A stretch of DNA of 64,000 nucleotides from positions 25,397,561-25,461,560 of the forward strand of contig NC_088775.1 of the NCBI RefSeq assembly GCF_954871325.1. Reading direction: 5' to 3'. Below, piece after piece: positions 34,761-46,703 of this stretch; position 1 is the stretch's first letter, and each line of letters opens with the position of its first letter. Made by a program: the position numbers and the translations under genes. Under the pieces are notes generated by a model. The model saw only the letters and a list, made by a program, of their open reading frames with translations. It was not told where the DNA came from and searched no databases. Source of the DNA: Gordionus sp. m RMFG-2023 (lineage: Eukaryota > Nematomorpha > Gordioida > Chordodea > Parachordodidae).

Positions 34761-35261
34761 TATTAAGTATGGTTAAGAAAAAATATGGAACTTCCTAGAA
34801 CAGAAAAAAAGAAAATTTAAAGAAAATAAATAATAATAATAATTTTTATATTAGATCATTTATTCGAATTTATGTGAACATTTACTTAGGTTATATATAT
34901 GCGTAAATTGTATTTCTTTACCACAGTTTGATTTCACAAGAAAAGGGGAGGGGGCTTGTTGCATCTGTCGATTTTCAATTAACATTTATGGACGTTTTTC
35001 AATATATTTTCTAAAAGAAAAAGATGGACCTTTGATTTTCTTTGCTTGATTTTGAATTAATAAAAATAAAGATTTGGATGGATATCGATTATGGGTACAT
35101 AAATAAATAAATATAATTTAAACAGGATCATATGAAATTATGGATAAAAATATATTTGACAGTTTTGACAGTTTTGATGGATTTGATAATTTTAAATTTT
35201 ATTAGAATATATGCGATAACATCAAAATTTATTTCTTAAATAAAATTATCAATAATTATTT

Positions 35262-35665
35262 TAGTGAAGGTCATGGTCGCGTCTTTAGTCAGGACCGAAA
35301 TGTTACCCTCAAATCGGACCGTACCAATGCGTTTAAAGAAAATTGGCCCAGATTATCCTAAAAAAGACCGGTCTTTAATTTTTTTAAAAAAATATTTTCA
35401 TTTATTAGTTTTAATTCTTGTTTATTTGAACTATAAGTAAAATGTTTTTTTGACAAAATTAGTTTTCTTATTCCAAAATAAAAATTAACTGAAAATATAC
35501 AAAAACGATGATAACTCTTCTGGAAAAATAACATTAAATTAAATTACAAATAGGTAAAAAAAATATATATTAATTGATAAGAAAAACTTAAATATTAGTA
35601 AAAAAACGTACTGAACTGTGGTCCTCAAAAAAGATTGGTCCTTGTTCTAGGACCAATAGGACAAG
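35262..35665. mobile_element. MITE-D-like fragment
   Basis: It starts TAGTGAAGGTCATGGTCGC, the same terminus as at 30833. Inside are 'ggaccgaaatg', 'atcggaccgtacc' and later 'ggtccttgttctaggacc' blocks. The matching right end is not clear, so the end coordinate is approximate. Confidence 0.45.
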
Positions 35666-38600
35666 TAAAAATATTAATATTTTAATCAATATGCCCGAGT
35701 TTATTTAATTAAAAACACAAGTCAGACATTTTGATTTACGAAAATGAGCACGACATTGTAAATATTATATTAAAATTTATTTTATATATTAATTTAAAAA
35801 ATATATATCGTAGATCAATATTTCAAGGCAATCACTGTAAAGAAATCAAGTAATTTAATATTCGAAATTTTGAAAATTTTATTTTAGATACCGGATTTTA
35901 ATATATTTAATGATTATACAAATTTTGTGATTGTTTTATTAAAATCTATCAACTATTTATTATCATTCAATTATTTATTTTATTTATGAATTATTAAATT
36001 AAACAATCATTATTTTAATTATATAATTGTATGTGATATAGGCTGAATAAATTTTTTAGCTCAATTCGATATTTAAAGTTTACTTATAGAATTCTATATT
36101 AAACATTATGCTCACCTTAGATAAGTATAATTAAAATATTCTTTTGTTCTAATACCTTCATGGGCTGGACTGCCCCACTGCCCATAGGCAACTCCCATAG
36201 CCATGGTATATGGATTGAAATTCAGCTATGCCTCTAAATAATTTTCCTAATTGTATGATATGAGTATAAATTAATGCTATTTTTATCACTGTTTGTTGTA
36301 AAACAAGATACATACGAAAAAATATAGGAATTTTTTTAGAACTATTCTCTGATCCATAATATTATGAATTTCTAATTCGGATAGAGCATGGTTTAAACTA
36401 TATGGCAATTTCCGGTTTTATACAACCGGTTTTCGATATTAATCTGATTTCTATTATATTTATTTTTATGTCATATCAAAGAACTATTATTAAACTACAT
36501 AATAAAGTTTAAATTATTTCTCTAACATAATTATTCTATATTTAAAAATAAATGTGGTGCATTTTGTCAAATTCCGCGCTTTAATCACCCATATCTTGGC
36601 GGGTAAATTGGAAGGTAAAATTTCATTTTTTTCTCTTATTTATAGTATATACTACCAGAATGCGCAATTTAAGAAAAATTGAAAGGGATCGGGTTGAAAC
36701 CTTGGTTGATTTGATATGAAATTCACCATATACTAAATATTAAAACTATATAAAAAAATATAGAAATATTCATTAAATATTATTATTTTTCCATATTTAA
36801 ATTATTGATATCAGTTCAAGACTGAGAAAGATATTTTTATCATATAAAGGAATATATAAATCCTTGCCATGACGTCCATTAATTATTAAAAACTATACCT
36901 TTCACAAAATTATTTTATGCAATAAATTTATTTAGAATTTTTTAACTTATAGATATTCCGTTAAATTTCAATTAACAGATCATAAGTTTAATGTAAAATT
37001 TTTTTTATGATAAATGATCGTTTTAATGAGAATTTGTTCAAAAAAACGAAAAATAGGGGTATTGATATTTTTTATATGATGTTCGAATTGAATGAGAACA
37101 AATTATTAAAATGTTATTTACGTATTTTATGCTCTCATAATCAGAGTTTCTGTTCTAGAACAACATGAATCCTGTTTTAAGTATAATAAAAATTGTAACT
37201 GTATCTAGATATGTTATTCTACTTTGTATCTGTATCTAGATTCATGTGTCTTTTAACAACTCTGTTCACAACACATAACTGGGATTTTATAAGTAGAAGA
37301 CGTTGTTTTTATAGTTATAAACGGTGTTTTAATTGGTTTAATTCTACTAAATATTATGACTGAATGATTGAAAATGAAAATATATATAATAGTATAGAAA
37401 ACATATCAATAAAATTCATATTTAATTTAAATATAATGAATAATTTAAATTCATGAATATAAAAATAAAATATATAAAATATTATTGAATAGTATTTTAA
37501 ACATTCTCCATCAAAATAAGCTGCTAGCCTGTCAACGCAGGCTATTTTCGGAGGGTCTTCTCGATATGGCTAGCCAGCAGCTGTGATGTGAGATGACGGT
37601 GCATAGGTTTAGTTATAGTGGACCAAAGGTCAAATACATGCCAATTTTTTTTTCTTATTATGAATATATTTTTTCGTTTGCACTACCTATTTGATAATGT
37701 TTCGTTCTGTCAATATATAAGAGATATATTATAGGGTATTTCGTCAATATTTATATAAGAATATTTTTTTAACGCATCTGAATTCCAACATATTGTTTAA
37801 CTAATCATTTGGAAGAAATTTTCTGCCTCTATTAAATTTACTAGATATGTTTATTTCTACTTTGCTGCCATAAATAATTTATTATTTTCAGATTTATACA
37901 TCAATACCTCTTCAATTTATTTCATCAATTTTTTATCAGAAACTAAATATCCCGTCAAAATGATGAGGAAGGGTGTTAGATTTTCTTTATTCAGGCAATA
38001 GAGATAGACTATATGTGCAAGTTTAAATTTTTTTATATAGGATGTTTATTATTAATTCATCAAACTTATAAAAAACCTAAATCTTATTTAGTAGAATAAT
38101 TTTCTAAGATAATAATTATTTGAATAAGAAATTGATTTGATTATTTAAAAAAAACGTTAGAAACGAATTTAAACATTAAATTAAACTAGCACTCGTAATT
38201 CGGTCATGACTGGCTAGTAGGAAGTATTATATTATATAATTATTATAAAAATTGTCTTTAATTTTTTTTAACTTTAGAATTTTTATTGACTCTAAATAGT
38301 TCATAGATTAATATTTAATGTAATAATCTTTTTTCTCTTCCCCTCATTATTTTTATTATTATATAATAACTTATTTATTTAATATTAAAAGTTTAAGAAA
38401 AAGTTATAAATAATTTTTATATTATACATTTAATAGTTTAATAAAAAAAAGGAAAGTTATAAATAAAGAGACTTAAATTGTAAAATAAAAAAAATAACAT
38501 AATATATTAAAAAAATGAAATAAATGATTATAAATTAATTTTATAATAATATATATTTTTTTTAAATATTTTAATCCTTATATTTTTTCCATTTTTTTTC

Positions 38601-39109
38601 CCTTCATCTTTATCTTGTATTCTCATAATTGCTTTTCTATTAAATATAATAATAATAATATTATAAGAAAAAATATCGTTACATATTATATTGGTATATA
38701 TTATTAAATTAATATCATCTTATTAAAAAAAAATCGTTTTAATGTAATGTAATGTTTAACTGGATTAGATTTCTTCGCATCGAAATATTATTGTAATTAA
38801 ATACTATTAAAAATCGCGATTTATAGTTAATTGCATGTGGGATGGGATGTAAGAAGGTTTAATACATAGACTTATTGTGAAAATAGGGTTGAGCATATGA
38901 TCCATTCATAGCTGACCATACTGCACGGCCCGGACATATACCCCTATCCCCCTATTTATCATTGCATATTTACAGTTATTCAAACTTTAGTTAATTAAAC
39001 TTCCTTCTCTTAATATGGTGAAATTTTTATTAGAAACATAAAAATAGGGTGATGATCTAAAAAATTACCCTTTTGTAAAGGTCTCACATTACCATAAATT
39101 AGGGGCTTA
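35666..39109. other. AT-rich intergenic stretch, no gene seen
   Basis: Only isolated GC-richer islands stand out: 36165-36215 (ggactgccccactgcccat, hAT-terminus-like), 37519-37600 (hairpin, listed separately) and 38920-38960. Confidence 0.4.
37519..37576. other. GC-rich structured island with competing hairpins
   Basis: TAGCCTG-TCAACG-CAGGCTA forms a perfect 7-bp stem with a six-base loop (about 37525-37544). The wider AGCTGCTAGCC at 37519 can instead pair with GGCTAGCCAGCAGCT ending near 37582. In very AT-rich surroundings such a mutually exclusive pair of hairpins is unusual. It could be a small structured RNA or the tip of a foldback element. No known RNA family is recognised. Confidence 0.4.
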
Positions 39110-40391
39110 AAGTGGACAGATTTTAACCCGTCCGCCCACGTCTTCCAATCTAGGTGGGCGGGTGGGCTAAAAAATTTAAAAACGGGTGGGCGAGTTAAAA
39201 AAATTTAAGGAGGGCGGGATAAAATTTTTTTAACTTTTATTTGTTCTTTAAAATCATTAAGTAAACATTTAAAAAAATATATGCTTCCTAAAATTTCAAC
39301 ATTTTTTAATATCAATTGCGATAACTGAGGATTTTGCCATCGGAAGAAATTACTTAAATAAAAAAAATATATCAAAAACATTTAGGATTATATTTGCTTG
39401 GAAGAATATAACATTGACATGGATGAAAATTTACTAGATTCCACCTAAGCAAAATGAATTAAATTAAGGTTAATAAATTATTAATACGATGCTTGAAAAG
39501 ATACATCCGTCAAAAACTATAACAGATGGAAGGATGAGTTGTTACAGAGTAGAGCACCTCTACTTATGATATAACAAAATATTTAAATCCGAAAGTAACG
39601 ATTTGATTTGTATAATTTAGCAATTTTAGGCTACTAGTTTAGTAGTTTACAATTTATAAACTTAATTTAAATTACTTTTTTTATTTATTATAAATGGTTT
39701 TACTTTTTATTTAAATATCTCACTTCATGATATCCTACTTTGGTGGAAACGGCAAGAAAAAAATTTATCAAAGCTATCAAGATTAGTTAGAAAAATATTG
39801 GCAATTCCAGCAACTATGGCTTCTTCTGAACGAGGAATTAGCACTAGCTGGAAGGTTTTTAGAAAAGAACATGTTTGAATCCAGAATTCTTTATTTCTTT
39901 GGAAAGTAAAACATAGAAAGCAATGTAGAGAAAATTTATTTAGAACAATTGTGGATTCATTATTTTTGCTTCTAATTACAAATAATATCAATAAATATTA
40001 TTTTATATTTATATTTTTTTCACAAATTTTATTTGATCAAAAAAATTTCTTATCTGTATTAAATTTAATGTTTTTTTGAATATAGTAATTTCCTAAATTA
40101 TAAAACTTTTTGAGGCATGTAATGTTGCAATGAAATCATTTTTTTATTAAATGTTTAAATTGTAAGAATGAGCTAATTAAATTTTATATGGGCAGACGTG
40201 GGTTAAAATTTTTATAAGTAATAGACGGGCGGGTAAAATCTTTTAGACTAATGGGCGGGGTGCGAGTAAAGAATTTTAGACTAATAGGCGGGCAGACATA
40301 TTTTTAAAAACTATGGACGGGCATGGAGGGGGTGTTAATTTTTTAAAAAAATATTGGGCTGGCGGGATTATGGACAAAAATCTTGCCCATT
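39110..40391 (+). mobile_element. hAT transposon remnant with GGGCGGG-rich ends
   Basis: The left end AAGTGGACAGATTTTAACCC resembles the reverse complement of the right end, CAATGGGCAAGATTTTTG. Inside each end are 'gggcgggt' blocks. At 39735-39900 the plus strand encodes LSRLVRKILAIPATMASSERG then ISTSWKVFRKEHV. This is the hAT C-terminal dimerisation region (IPAT-ASSER-FS). The rest of the transposase is unreadable. The boundaries are approximate. Confidence 0.7.
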
Positions 40392-40969
40392 GCTGGATAA
40401 AAGGGATATCTATAGACCTGTGCGCCGGCCGGCCTTTTTTGGTTACGCCGAAAACGCCGTCGTTTAAGAAAATCACGCCGGCGCGCCGTCGATTTTCATA
40501 TCGGCGGCGCACGGCTGGCGCAGAAATTTCTTTCTACCTTTTTATTCTAATAATTGGTCAACATCACTCTTGTAATTTTTTAATGTCTATCAGGATTTTG
40601 ATGAATTTTTATTTTCTACTATTTTAAAATCTTAATTATATTGACGACATTATAGAATTCCAATCAAAAATCTAAAATTCCAAAAGTTACCATAATTTTA
40701 CATATTTTTAAAATGGATGCATCTACTTTAATAATTTAAATAATTTTAGTATTAACTCTGGATAATAAAAAATCCAGTCTGGAAATTTTTTTGCAAAAAG
40801 AATAGAGAAATTATTACTGCTCTAAGATATAAAACGCAGAGGTTGAATTTGAATTCGATGAATATCAAAGAAAATGCTTAAGTACAATAGATTTAACATC
40901 AGACATGTTAGATCTTGACAGCATTGATCCATACCCGGATACCCGTTTTCAAATTGGCAATTCCAATGA

Positions 40970-41850
40970 TAATAATAACAATAATTCCACGCATATGTAA
41001 ACCTTAAAATTAAATATCCCAACACGTTGTCATAGTATTTTAATTATGCTAGAAAGCATATCTGGATTAAATAAGAATTTAATTAATAATGTTTTGAAAA
41101 GAATTGTGAAACACTTTCTCAAATTATCAAATTATGAATCTGATCTGGTAGAAGAACTATTAGCATTTCTTTCAAAATTTAAAGAAACTGTCGAATTTCT
41201 TTCAGTACAAAAAGGGCTTACTTTAAACTTGACGTTACTTTTTAGAAGTGAAATTGAAACACATTTAATAGTAAATGATAGTGATAGTTCTGAAATTATT
41301 TCACTTAAGGAAAATATGCTAAAAAAAACCTTGCGTTACGATTTCCGGTTTGTAATCTGCAAGTAATTATATTTAAGTATATTTTTTTATTTTTTATTTA
41401 AAATTTAGGTATTGGCTTCTCTTTTAGATCCAAGATTTTAAAAATTGACAATTGTGACAAAGTATTTAATAAAGCAAAATTGCTCAGCTTCAGAATTTAT
41501 AATAAAACTTAAACTTATAGAGAATGATGATAATCAGGTAGTAAATATAGCTAATGAGGATGAAGATGAATTATTAAATTCATTCAACAAATATAAATTA
41601 TGATTGACTTAGAACAAGAATGCCACAGTTTTCTTGGAAAACGACATTCACAAGATATGGACGTTATAAATTTATGAAGAGAAAAGAAGAGTGAACTTGC
41701 CAATTTTTCCAGGCTCGCCAAAAAAATTCTTTGTATTCCGGCGACTAGCATACCTAATGAAAGAGTTTTCTCTACCGCTGGATTGACGTTAAATTCAAGG
41801 AGATCATTATTATGTCCCAAAAATTTTAATAAAATAATTTTTATACATGA
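40970..41850 (+). pseudogene. hAT transposase, frame-disrupted
   Basis: KLNIPTRCHSILIMLESISG matches the 'VPTRWNSTYYMLE' block. A 106-codon open stretch (41046-41366) then carries the central region, VLASLLDPRF follows, and after a few hundred bases LARKILCIPATSIPNERVF and STAGLTLNSRRSLLCPKNFN complete the C-terminal dimerisation region. The order fits ZBED-type hAT transposases. The frame changes at least twice, and the N-terminal zinc finger is not visible, so it is not functional as it stands. Confidence 0.8.
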
Positions 41851-41929
41851 TAATTATAAAATTAAGAAATCTATGGATATAATAATTTTTATACATGATA
41901 ATTATAAAATTAAGAAATCTATGGATATA
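41834..41929 (+). repeat. 48-bp tandem duplication
   Basis: 41834-41881 and 41882-41929 are identical head-to-tail copies (starting ATAATTTTTATACATG, ending ATCTATGGAT). They sit at the 3' end of the hAT transposase in the element 40413-42166. Confidence 0.95.
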
Positions 41930-42174
41930 ATAAGTTTTCTATTAAATGAATATTAAAAAATATGCCGAGATATCTGTAGAATAGTGTATATTTATTTGTT
42001 TTTTTTTAAATTAATAAGCAATTAAAAAAATTTATCTTATAAAAATTTATGCGCCGATTTAAGCCGATTTTATTGACGGCTGCTAAAAATCGGCGGGCCG
42101 CCGGCCGTCGATGAGATTTTTTAAAAATAGCGCCGGCCGCCGATATTTCGTCGGCGCACAGGTCTAGATATCTA

Positions 42175-42833
42175 TAATTTCCTTATGATTTACCAAACGA
42201 TAAATAATTTTCATTGAAAAGATTTTTACTTTTGTAGTTTACTCAAAATAAAATTACTCATATCAAATAATTAAAAACGATATCCAATAACTAATTTTAT
42301 TTGAAGAAGCAAATATTTTGTTTTATGTAAGACAAAACAGAAATAGCTAAGGTTTTCAGCATAATAGTTTAACTTGTATGAATCCAAGCTTACCTTCTGT
42401 AGAGTTAGTGCTTGTCGCTTAAGAATCCAATTAAAATGCCAAGATTATTTCAAAATAACCTTTTTAGAAAATATTAAATCGCTACAAGAAGATATCCAAG
42501 TTTTCTTAGAATTAAAATATATTTTAGGTCTATATATGTCTAGAGAAAATGATTTATTATTAGAGTTGAAAAAGTGAAATTTATTTTCTTTAATCTAACA
42601 TTATGAGAAGTAAAATATTTGCCAAAATTTTTCACTCGCCAGGCTTATCCTTAGATTTGAGATATGCCCATCATATTTAATCTTATTTTTTAATATACAA
42701 TAATCAAATTGTTATTTATGAGTATTTCTGTTTCTTCCGGATAAATAAAACGAAAAACAAGACAGAAGTAAATATAAAAAGTTTTGTTTTACTTCAAAAA
42801 TTAATCTTGGATAACTTTAAAAAATATCTATTA
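42175..42833. other. spacer with one unassigned open frame
   Basis: A 67-codon frame at 42374-42577 (ending LELKYILGLYMSRENDLLLE) has a helical, protein-like look but no known match. It may be a relic of another transposase. Confidence 0.25.
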
Positions 42834-44890
42834 GAGGCGCGTACGCAGATGGGGGGGGGAGGAGGGGGACAAATCCTTCCCCCCCCTTCCCCCCAAAGCC
42901 AAAAAATACAGATGCCGGATTATATTTTTCAAAAATATTATTGTTAATATTAATTTATATTTATTAATATTTATTCCTATCTCATATATATATTTAATTA
43001 CATTTATTTATCACATTCATCCACTAAGTTATTTTATCAATTAATTTCTATTTCAAGTTTTCCTTGGCATAATAATTGCTTATTATTTTCAAATTTTATT
43101 GGCGTATTATTTATCTAAATTTCTAGTCAAATAATAATTATCTCTGAAACTCCTTGTCCAGCAGGGAGAAAGAAATTGCAAGTTTGTCCAACAAGATCGC
43201 GTCTCCGCCATCAAGCATTAACAGCTTTTATGGAGTAAGAAGAGCCGATTTATTAATGCTATTACTGAAATATCACTAAAAGAAATATTTCCTCAGAAGC
43301 AAGAAAATTATTGGATTCAATACTTATTACAAATTTTTTTTCTCATTAGAATGTATTATTTAATTATACAACTAATTGACTTGATTAAGAAGGTGCAAAT
43401 AGCGGAAAGTATTTTATTAGAACTCAAGGAAATTAGAGCTAATTTTGATGAAGAATTTCATATTTTAGGTTATTGTTGAGTCAAAATCAGAGCTATACGT
43501 GTGTCCCCTCGACCTGTAGCAAGCTCATCGTCAAAACATTAATATAGGATCAGCAGGAGAGTATTATAAAACAAATGTCCCCTCTCTTAGATACATTTAT
43601 AACCCAAATAAATTAATGGTTTTTAATTCATCATGCAGCACTTACCAATCCGCAGATATTACTCACATAAGCCTTTCCAACCTTTTTCAGATGGTGATAG
43701 GAAAAAAAATATATATGTTAGATTTTTATCATGAAGATGTTAAAGTATCTTATGATGCCTTATTAGCTGAATATCTGATTAAAAGGTTAACTATGGTTGA
43801 TACAGTCCCAAAAAATGCTATAGATGCTTTGCACTATTTCAAACACATTTTAGATTATATTCCTAATGTATTAAGGTTATATATATATTAGCAACTCTTC
43901 CCATTAGTAAACTAATGAGAGAACATTCTCTTTTTTAAAAAGAATAACAGAGACCTGCAGAGGTACCATTTGCAGAGCACGGTCCGGATTTTTTTTCAAA
44001 ATTTTTTTCGGCCCGGCCTGAATTTTTTTCAAAATTTTTTTCGGCCCGGCCTAAATTTTTTTCAAAATTTTTTTCGGCCTGGCCTGAATTTTTTTTAAAA
44101 AAATTATTAGGCCCGGCCCGGCTTTTTTGAAAATTAAATTTACAGGTCCGGCCCGAATTTTTTTAAAATAAATTATATTTATTTTTGATTTTCATAACTA
44201 ATAATGGCGAATTATAATATTTGATTTTCATAACTAATAATGGCGAATTCAAATATTTGATTCATAACTAATAATGGCGAATTCAAATATTTGATTTTAA
44301 AATATACAGCCTTGCCGGATATTTTTTAAAAAAAAGATTTTAAAGCCCAGCCCGGGTGTTTTTTAAAAAAAAAATTCGGGCCCGGTCCGGGGTTTAAAAA
44401 TATTAAAATACGGTCCGGCATGTCTCTGAAAAAATTACCTATGAAGTAAAACTTCTAAAAGTATATTGAATGGTTTCGATCTTTTGAATATTCATAGACA
44501 TTTAACGCCAAGCAAGGATGAGATAATTGAAAAATTAGCTCAAAACATACAAAATACAATTATTCCTAAGAAACTTTTTGTGTGTTAATTTATATTTCCA
44601 ACATTTAATTTTATACTTTATATGTAAATTAATACAAATTTCAATTTTGGGTCATTTAAGTGATTCATATCATATCATGGTTATATTCACTTTATATTTT
44701 ATAATTCACATTTATTTTATAGTTTTTCAATTCCAGTTTATATTAATTTTTTTGTCACATTAATTTAAAATTGTGTATCAGAAAAGTTATTAGTCCTAAT
44801 AAATTTATGCTTAATATTTTTAAATAACAATATTTCTTAAAAATTTTTATTATCCCCCACCCCAAGACCAAATTCCTGCGTACGCGCCTG
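42834..44890 (+). mobile_element. composite hAT element, copy 1 (+ orientation)
   Basis: The left end (G)AGGCGCGTACGCAG and right end CTGCGTACGCGCCTG are inverted repeats. The flanks ATCTATTA (42826-42833) and ATCTATTC (44891-44898) agree at 7 of 8. A G-run just inside the left end and C-runs just inside the right end are subterminal features. Transposase fragments of the DUF4371/ZMYM1-like hAT group include KEIFPQKQENYWIQY, DTFITQIN, NAIDALHYFKHILDYIPNVL and TNERTFSFLKR. A GC-rich element is nested at 43948-44428. The transposase is interrupted and frameshifted, so movement would need enzyme from elsewhere. Confidence 0.9.
43948..44428. mobile_element. GC-module MITE nested in composite hAT copy 1
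   Basis: The ends CAGAGACCTGCAGAGGTACC and GGCATGTCTCTG are inverted. The interior contains about three ~38-bp tandem units (TTTTTCAAAATTTTTTTCGG, then CCCGGCC) and three copies of a 'ctaataatggcgaatt-aaatatttga' block. It splits the hAT transposase right after FLKR-I. The same element occupies the same site in copy 2. Confidence 0.85.
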
Positions 44891-46116
44891 ATCTATTCCC
44901 ATATCTTTCTAGCCTTTCTATCATCTCATTAAACCCAAGCCCTCAACTATCTTCTTGCAATTGAAGCCATTTTGCTCCTTTTCACAATCAGAGTCACATA
45001 AAAAAAATCAATAACGTTCAAAGATTGAAATTAGGGTTCAGGTTCAATAATATTTTAAGGTTAATAAAAGTTTAATAATTATTTTATTTTTTATATGTAT
45101 ATTCATATATATACATATAAAAAATTAAGTAATAAGAAGACTAAAAGACAATTTAAAGTTAATCAAAAATTTTATTGTCAATATTTATATAAAATGAGGA
45201 TTACAAACATATAATTAAAAAATCATCTAGTATATCTTTGCCCAATAAATATATTCCAATTCTGAAATTGCTCTTTCAACCGAAACCTGTGTAATTATGA
45301 ACCAAGACTTTCAAGTTAAGAAGTTTCACAGCACATTAAGTGTTTCTAAGAGTAAACAGAATTTTTGATAGCCTTATTTAAAGAAATATATATCCCCTCC
45401 CCCTATAAAATAGGCACTTTTGTTCCTAAGTCTAGAGCAATGATCATATAATCTATGTTTTGCTTTGATAAATAATTCGTAACACGTTTGATAGTAATGG
45501 AATATTTAATTTTAAAATATATTTAAATATATGAAAAATTATCGAGATTGTTTATATTGGTAATCTTTGATTTAAAAATAATAGTAAGTTTCCATATAAA
45601 TATTGATGAATTAACATGATCTTTTATAATAAGCCTATTGAAGTCGTTAAACTACATTATTAAATACTATTTTTACTCTCATTGATAAATAAAGTATCAG
45701 AAGGAAAATGGTTATTGTACTGATTTTATACAAATGGCATTCTCTCAAAAAATATTTTCTGCAAAATTATTCTCTGAAAACGATTCTATATAAACTATAT
45801 TTTTATAAAAGTTATTCTCTATAATTGTTTCCTCTATAAAATTATTCTCTATAAACGACATTCTTTATACTTATCACTACAAAAGTTTCCCTATAATTAT
45901 ATTGTCAGGTTTCTCTTGTAAATATGGAATACTATTCAGTTAACATATTTAATCCCATTTATATATAAAAAATGAGAGTGGGGGTAAAATGAGTGATTGA
46001 CATCCCTTAAATATGCCGCGAGACTAGATTGAATATAAAATTTCGGTATTAAAAATTTAAATTTTGAAATGTAATTATAAACATATTTTGTATAAACTTT
46101 TATCATGCATAATATT
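44891..46116. other. spacer between the composite hAT copies, left part
   Basis: AT-rich. Contains a hAT C-terminal relic (listed separately) and a degenerate run of 'attctctataaa' motifs at 45730-45880. No gene. Confidence 0.4.
45180..45420 (-). pseudogene. hAT transposase C-terminal relic
   Basis: The minus strand reads VSVERAISELEYIYWAKIY and then DDFLIICL. This matches the end of hAT transposases where 'VSVERAFSALK' is followed by a conserved 'L-D-LLI-LN' helix. No terminal repeats were identified around it. Confidence 0.5.
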
Positions 46117-46695
46117 TAGTGTTGTTAAAGCGATTTAGGTCTATTTTTATAAAACGGCCCGATTAAAATTATAGCCAAAATAATATTGTGTTAGCCTGAA
46201 GATTTTGCTCGAAGATGGCAGAAAGGTTTGCACCTCTATGCCAAATCTCGAGTCCTACATTAGAGATCTGCAAAGTTAGGCCCGGCCCGGCACTAATTCT
46301 ATTTAAAATAATTGGATTCGGGCCGGGCCTAATATTTTTTAAAAAATTTGGGCCGGGTCGGGTCGGACCTTGGATTTTTTTTTTAAATATATCTAAATTT
46401 CTCAATTTTATATTGTATTTTTTATGTAAAATAAAAATATTTGATTTTATTTATTGAAACTAAACGACATATAATATGTCTTTTTTTTTGAGTAATTATA
46501 AAAATAAATTTATAATTTTTTTTAAAAAAATTTCGGGTTCGGGCCGGGCCGGCAAAACATTTTTAAAAATATTTAGGTACGGGTCGGGCTTGAAAAATTA
46601 GGCCCGATGCAGATCACTATCCTACATAATATATTTTGGCTAGAATTTCAATCTGGTTGTTTTTAAAATTTGACCCAGGCTTTTTAACAACACTA
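46117..46695. mobile_element. MITE-A copy with exact 8-bp duplication, carrying a nested MITE-B
   Basis: The ends TAGTGTTGTTAAAGCG and GGCTTTTTAACAACACTA belong to the MITE-A family. ATAATATT flanks both sides (46109-46116 and 46696-46703). Removing the nested element 46261-46619 and one duplication leaves about 212 bp, the usual family length. Confidence 0.93.
46261..46619. mobile_element. MITE-B copy nested in MITE-A, exact 8-bp duplication
   Basis: Starts TAGAGATCTGCAAAGTTAGG and ends AGGCCCGATGCAGATCACTA, with TCCTACAT on both sides (46253-46260 and 46620-46627). The interior has repeated GGGCCGGG/GGCCCGGCC modules separated by A/T runs. Overlapping open frames on both strands are by-products of these repeats. 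Confidence 0.95.
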
Positions 46696-46703
46696 ATAAT
46701 ATT

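Larger units (their letters stand above)
40413..42166 (+). mobile_element. hAT transposon with perfect TIRs and 8-bp duplication
   Basis: It is bounded by TAGACCTGTGCGCCGGCCGG and GTCGGCGCACAGGTCTA, with GATATCTA directly outside both ends (40405-40412 and 42167-42174). The length of 1754 bp is short for an autonomous hAT. The interior encodes pieces of a transposase in several frames, and its termini carry GCCGGC-rich subterminal repeats. It inserted right beside the right end of the hAT at 39110-40391. Confidence 0.93.

Noticed and set aside
36165-36215. hAT-terminus-like 'ctggactgccccactgccc' as a complete element
   Set aside because: No inverted partner or target-site duplication could be found.
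40276-40627. 78- and 104-codon frames at the junction of the two hATs
   Set aside because: They cross the target-site duplication and terminal repeats of separate elements, so they cannot be one gene.
46169-46457. 78- and 80-codon frames on opposite strands rich in GPGPN / PGPAL
   Set aside because: They are translations of the GGCCCGG modules of the MITE-B element.
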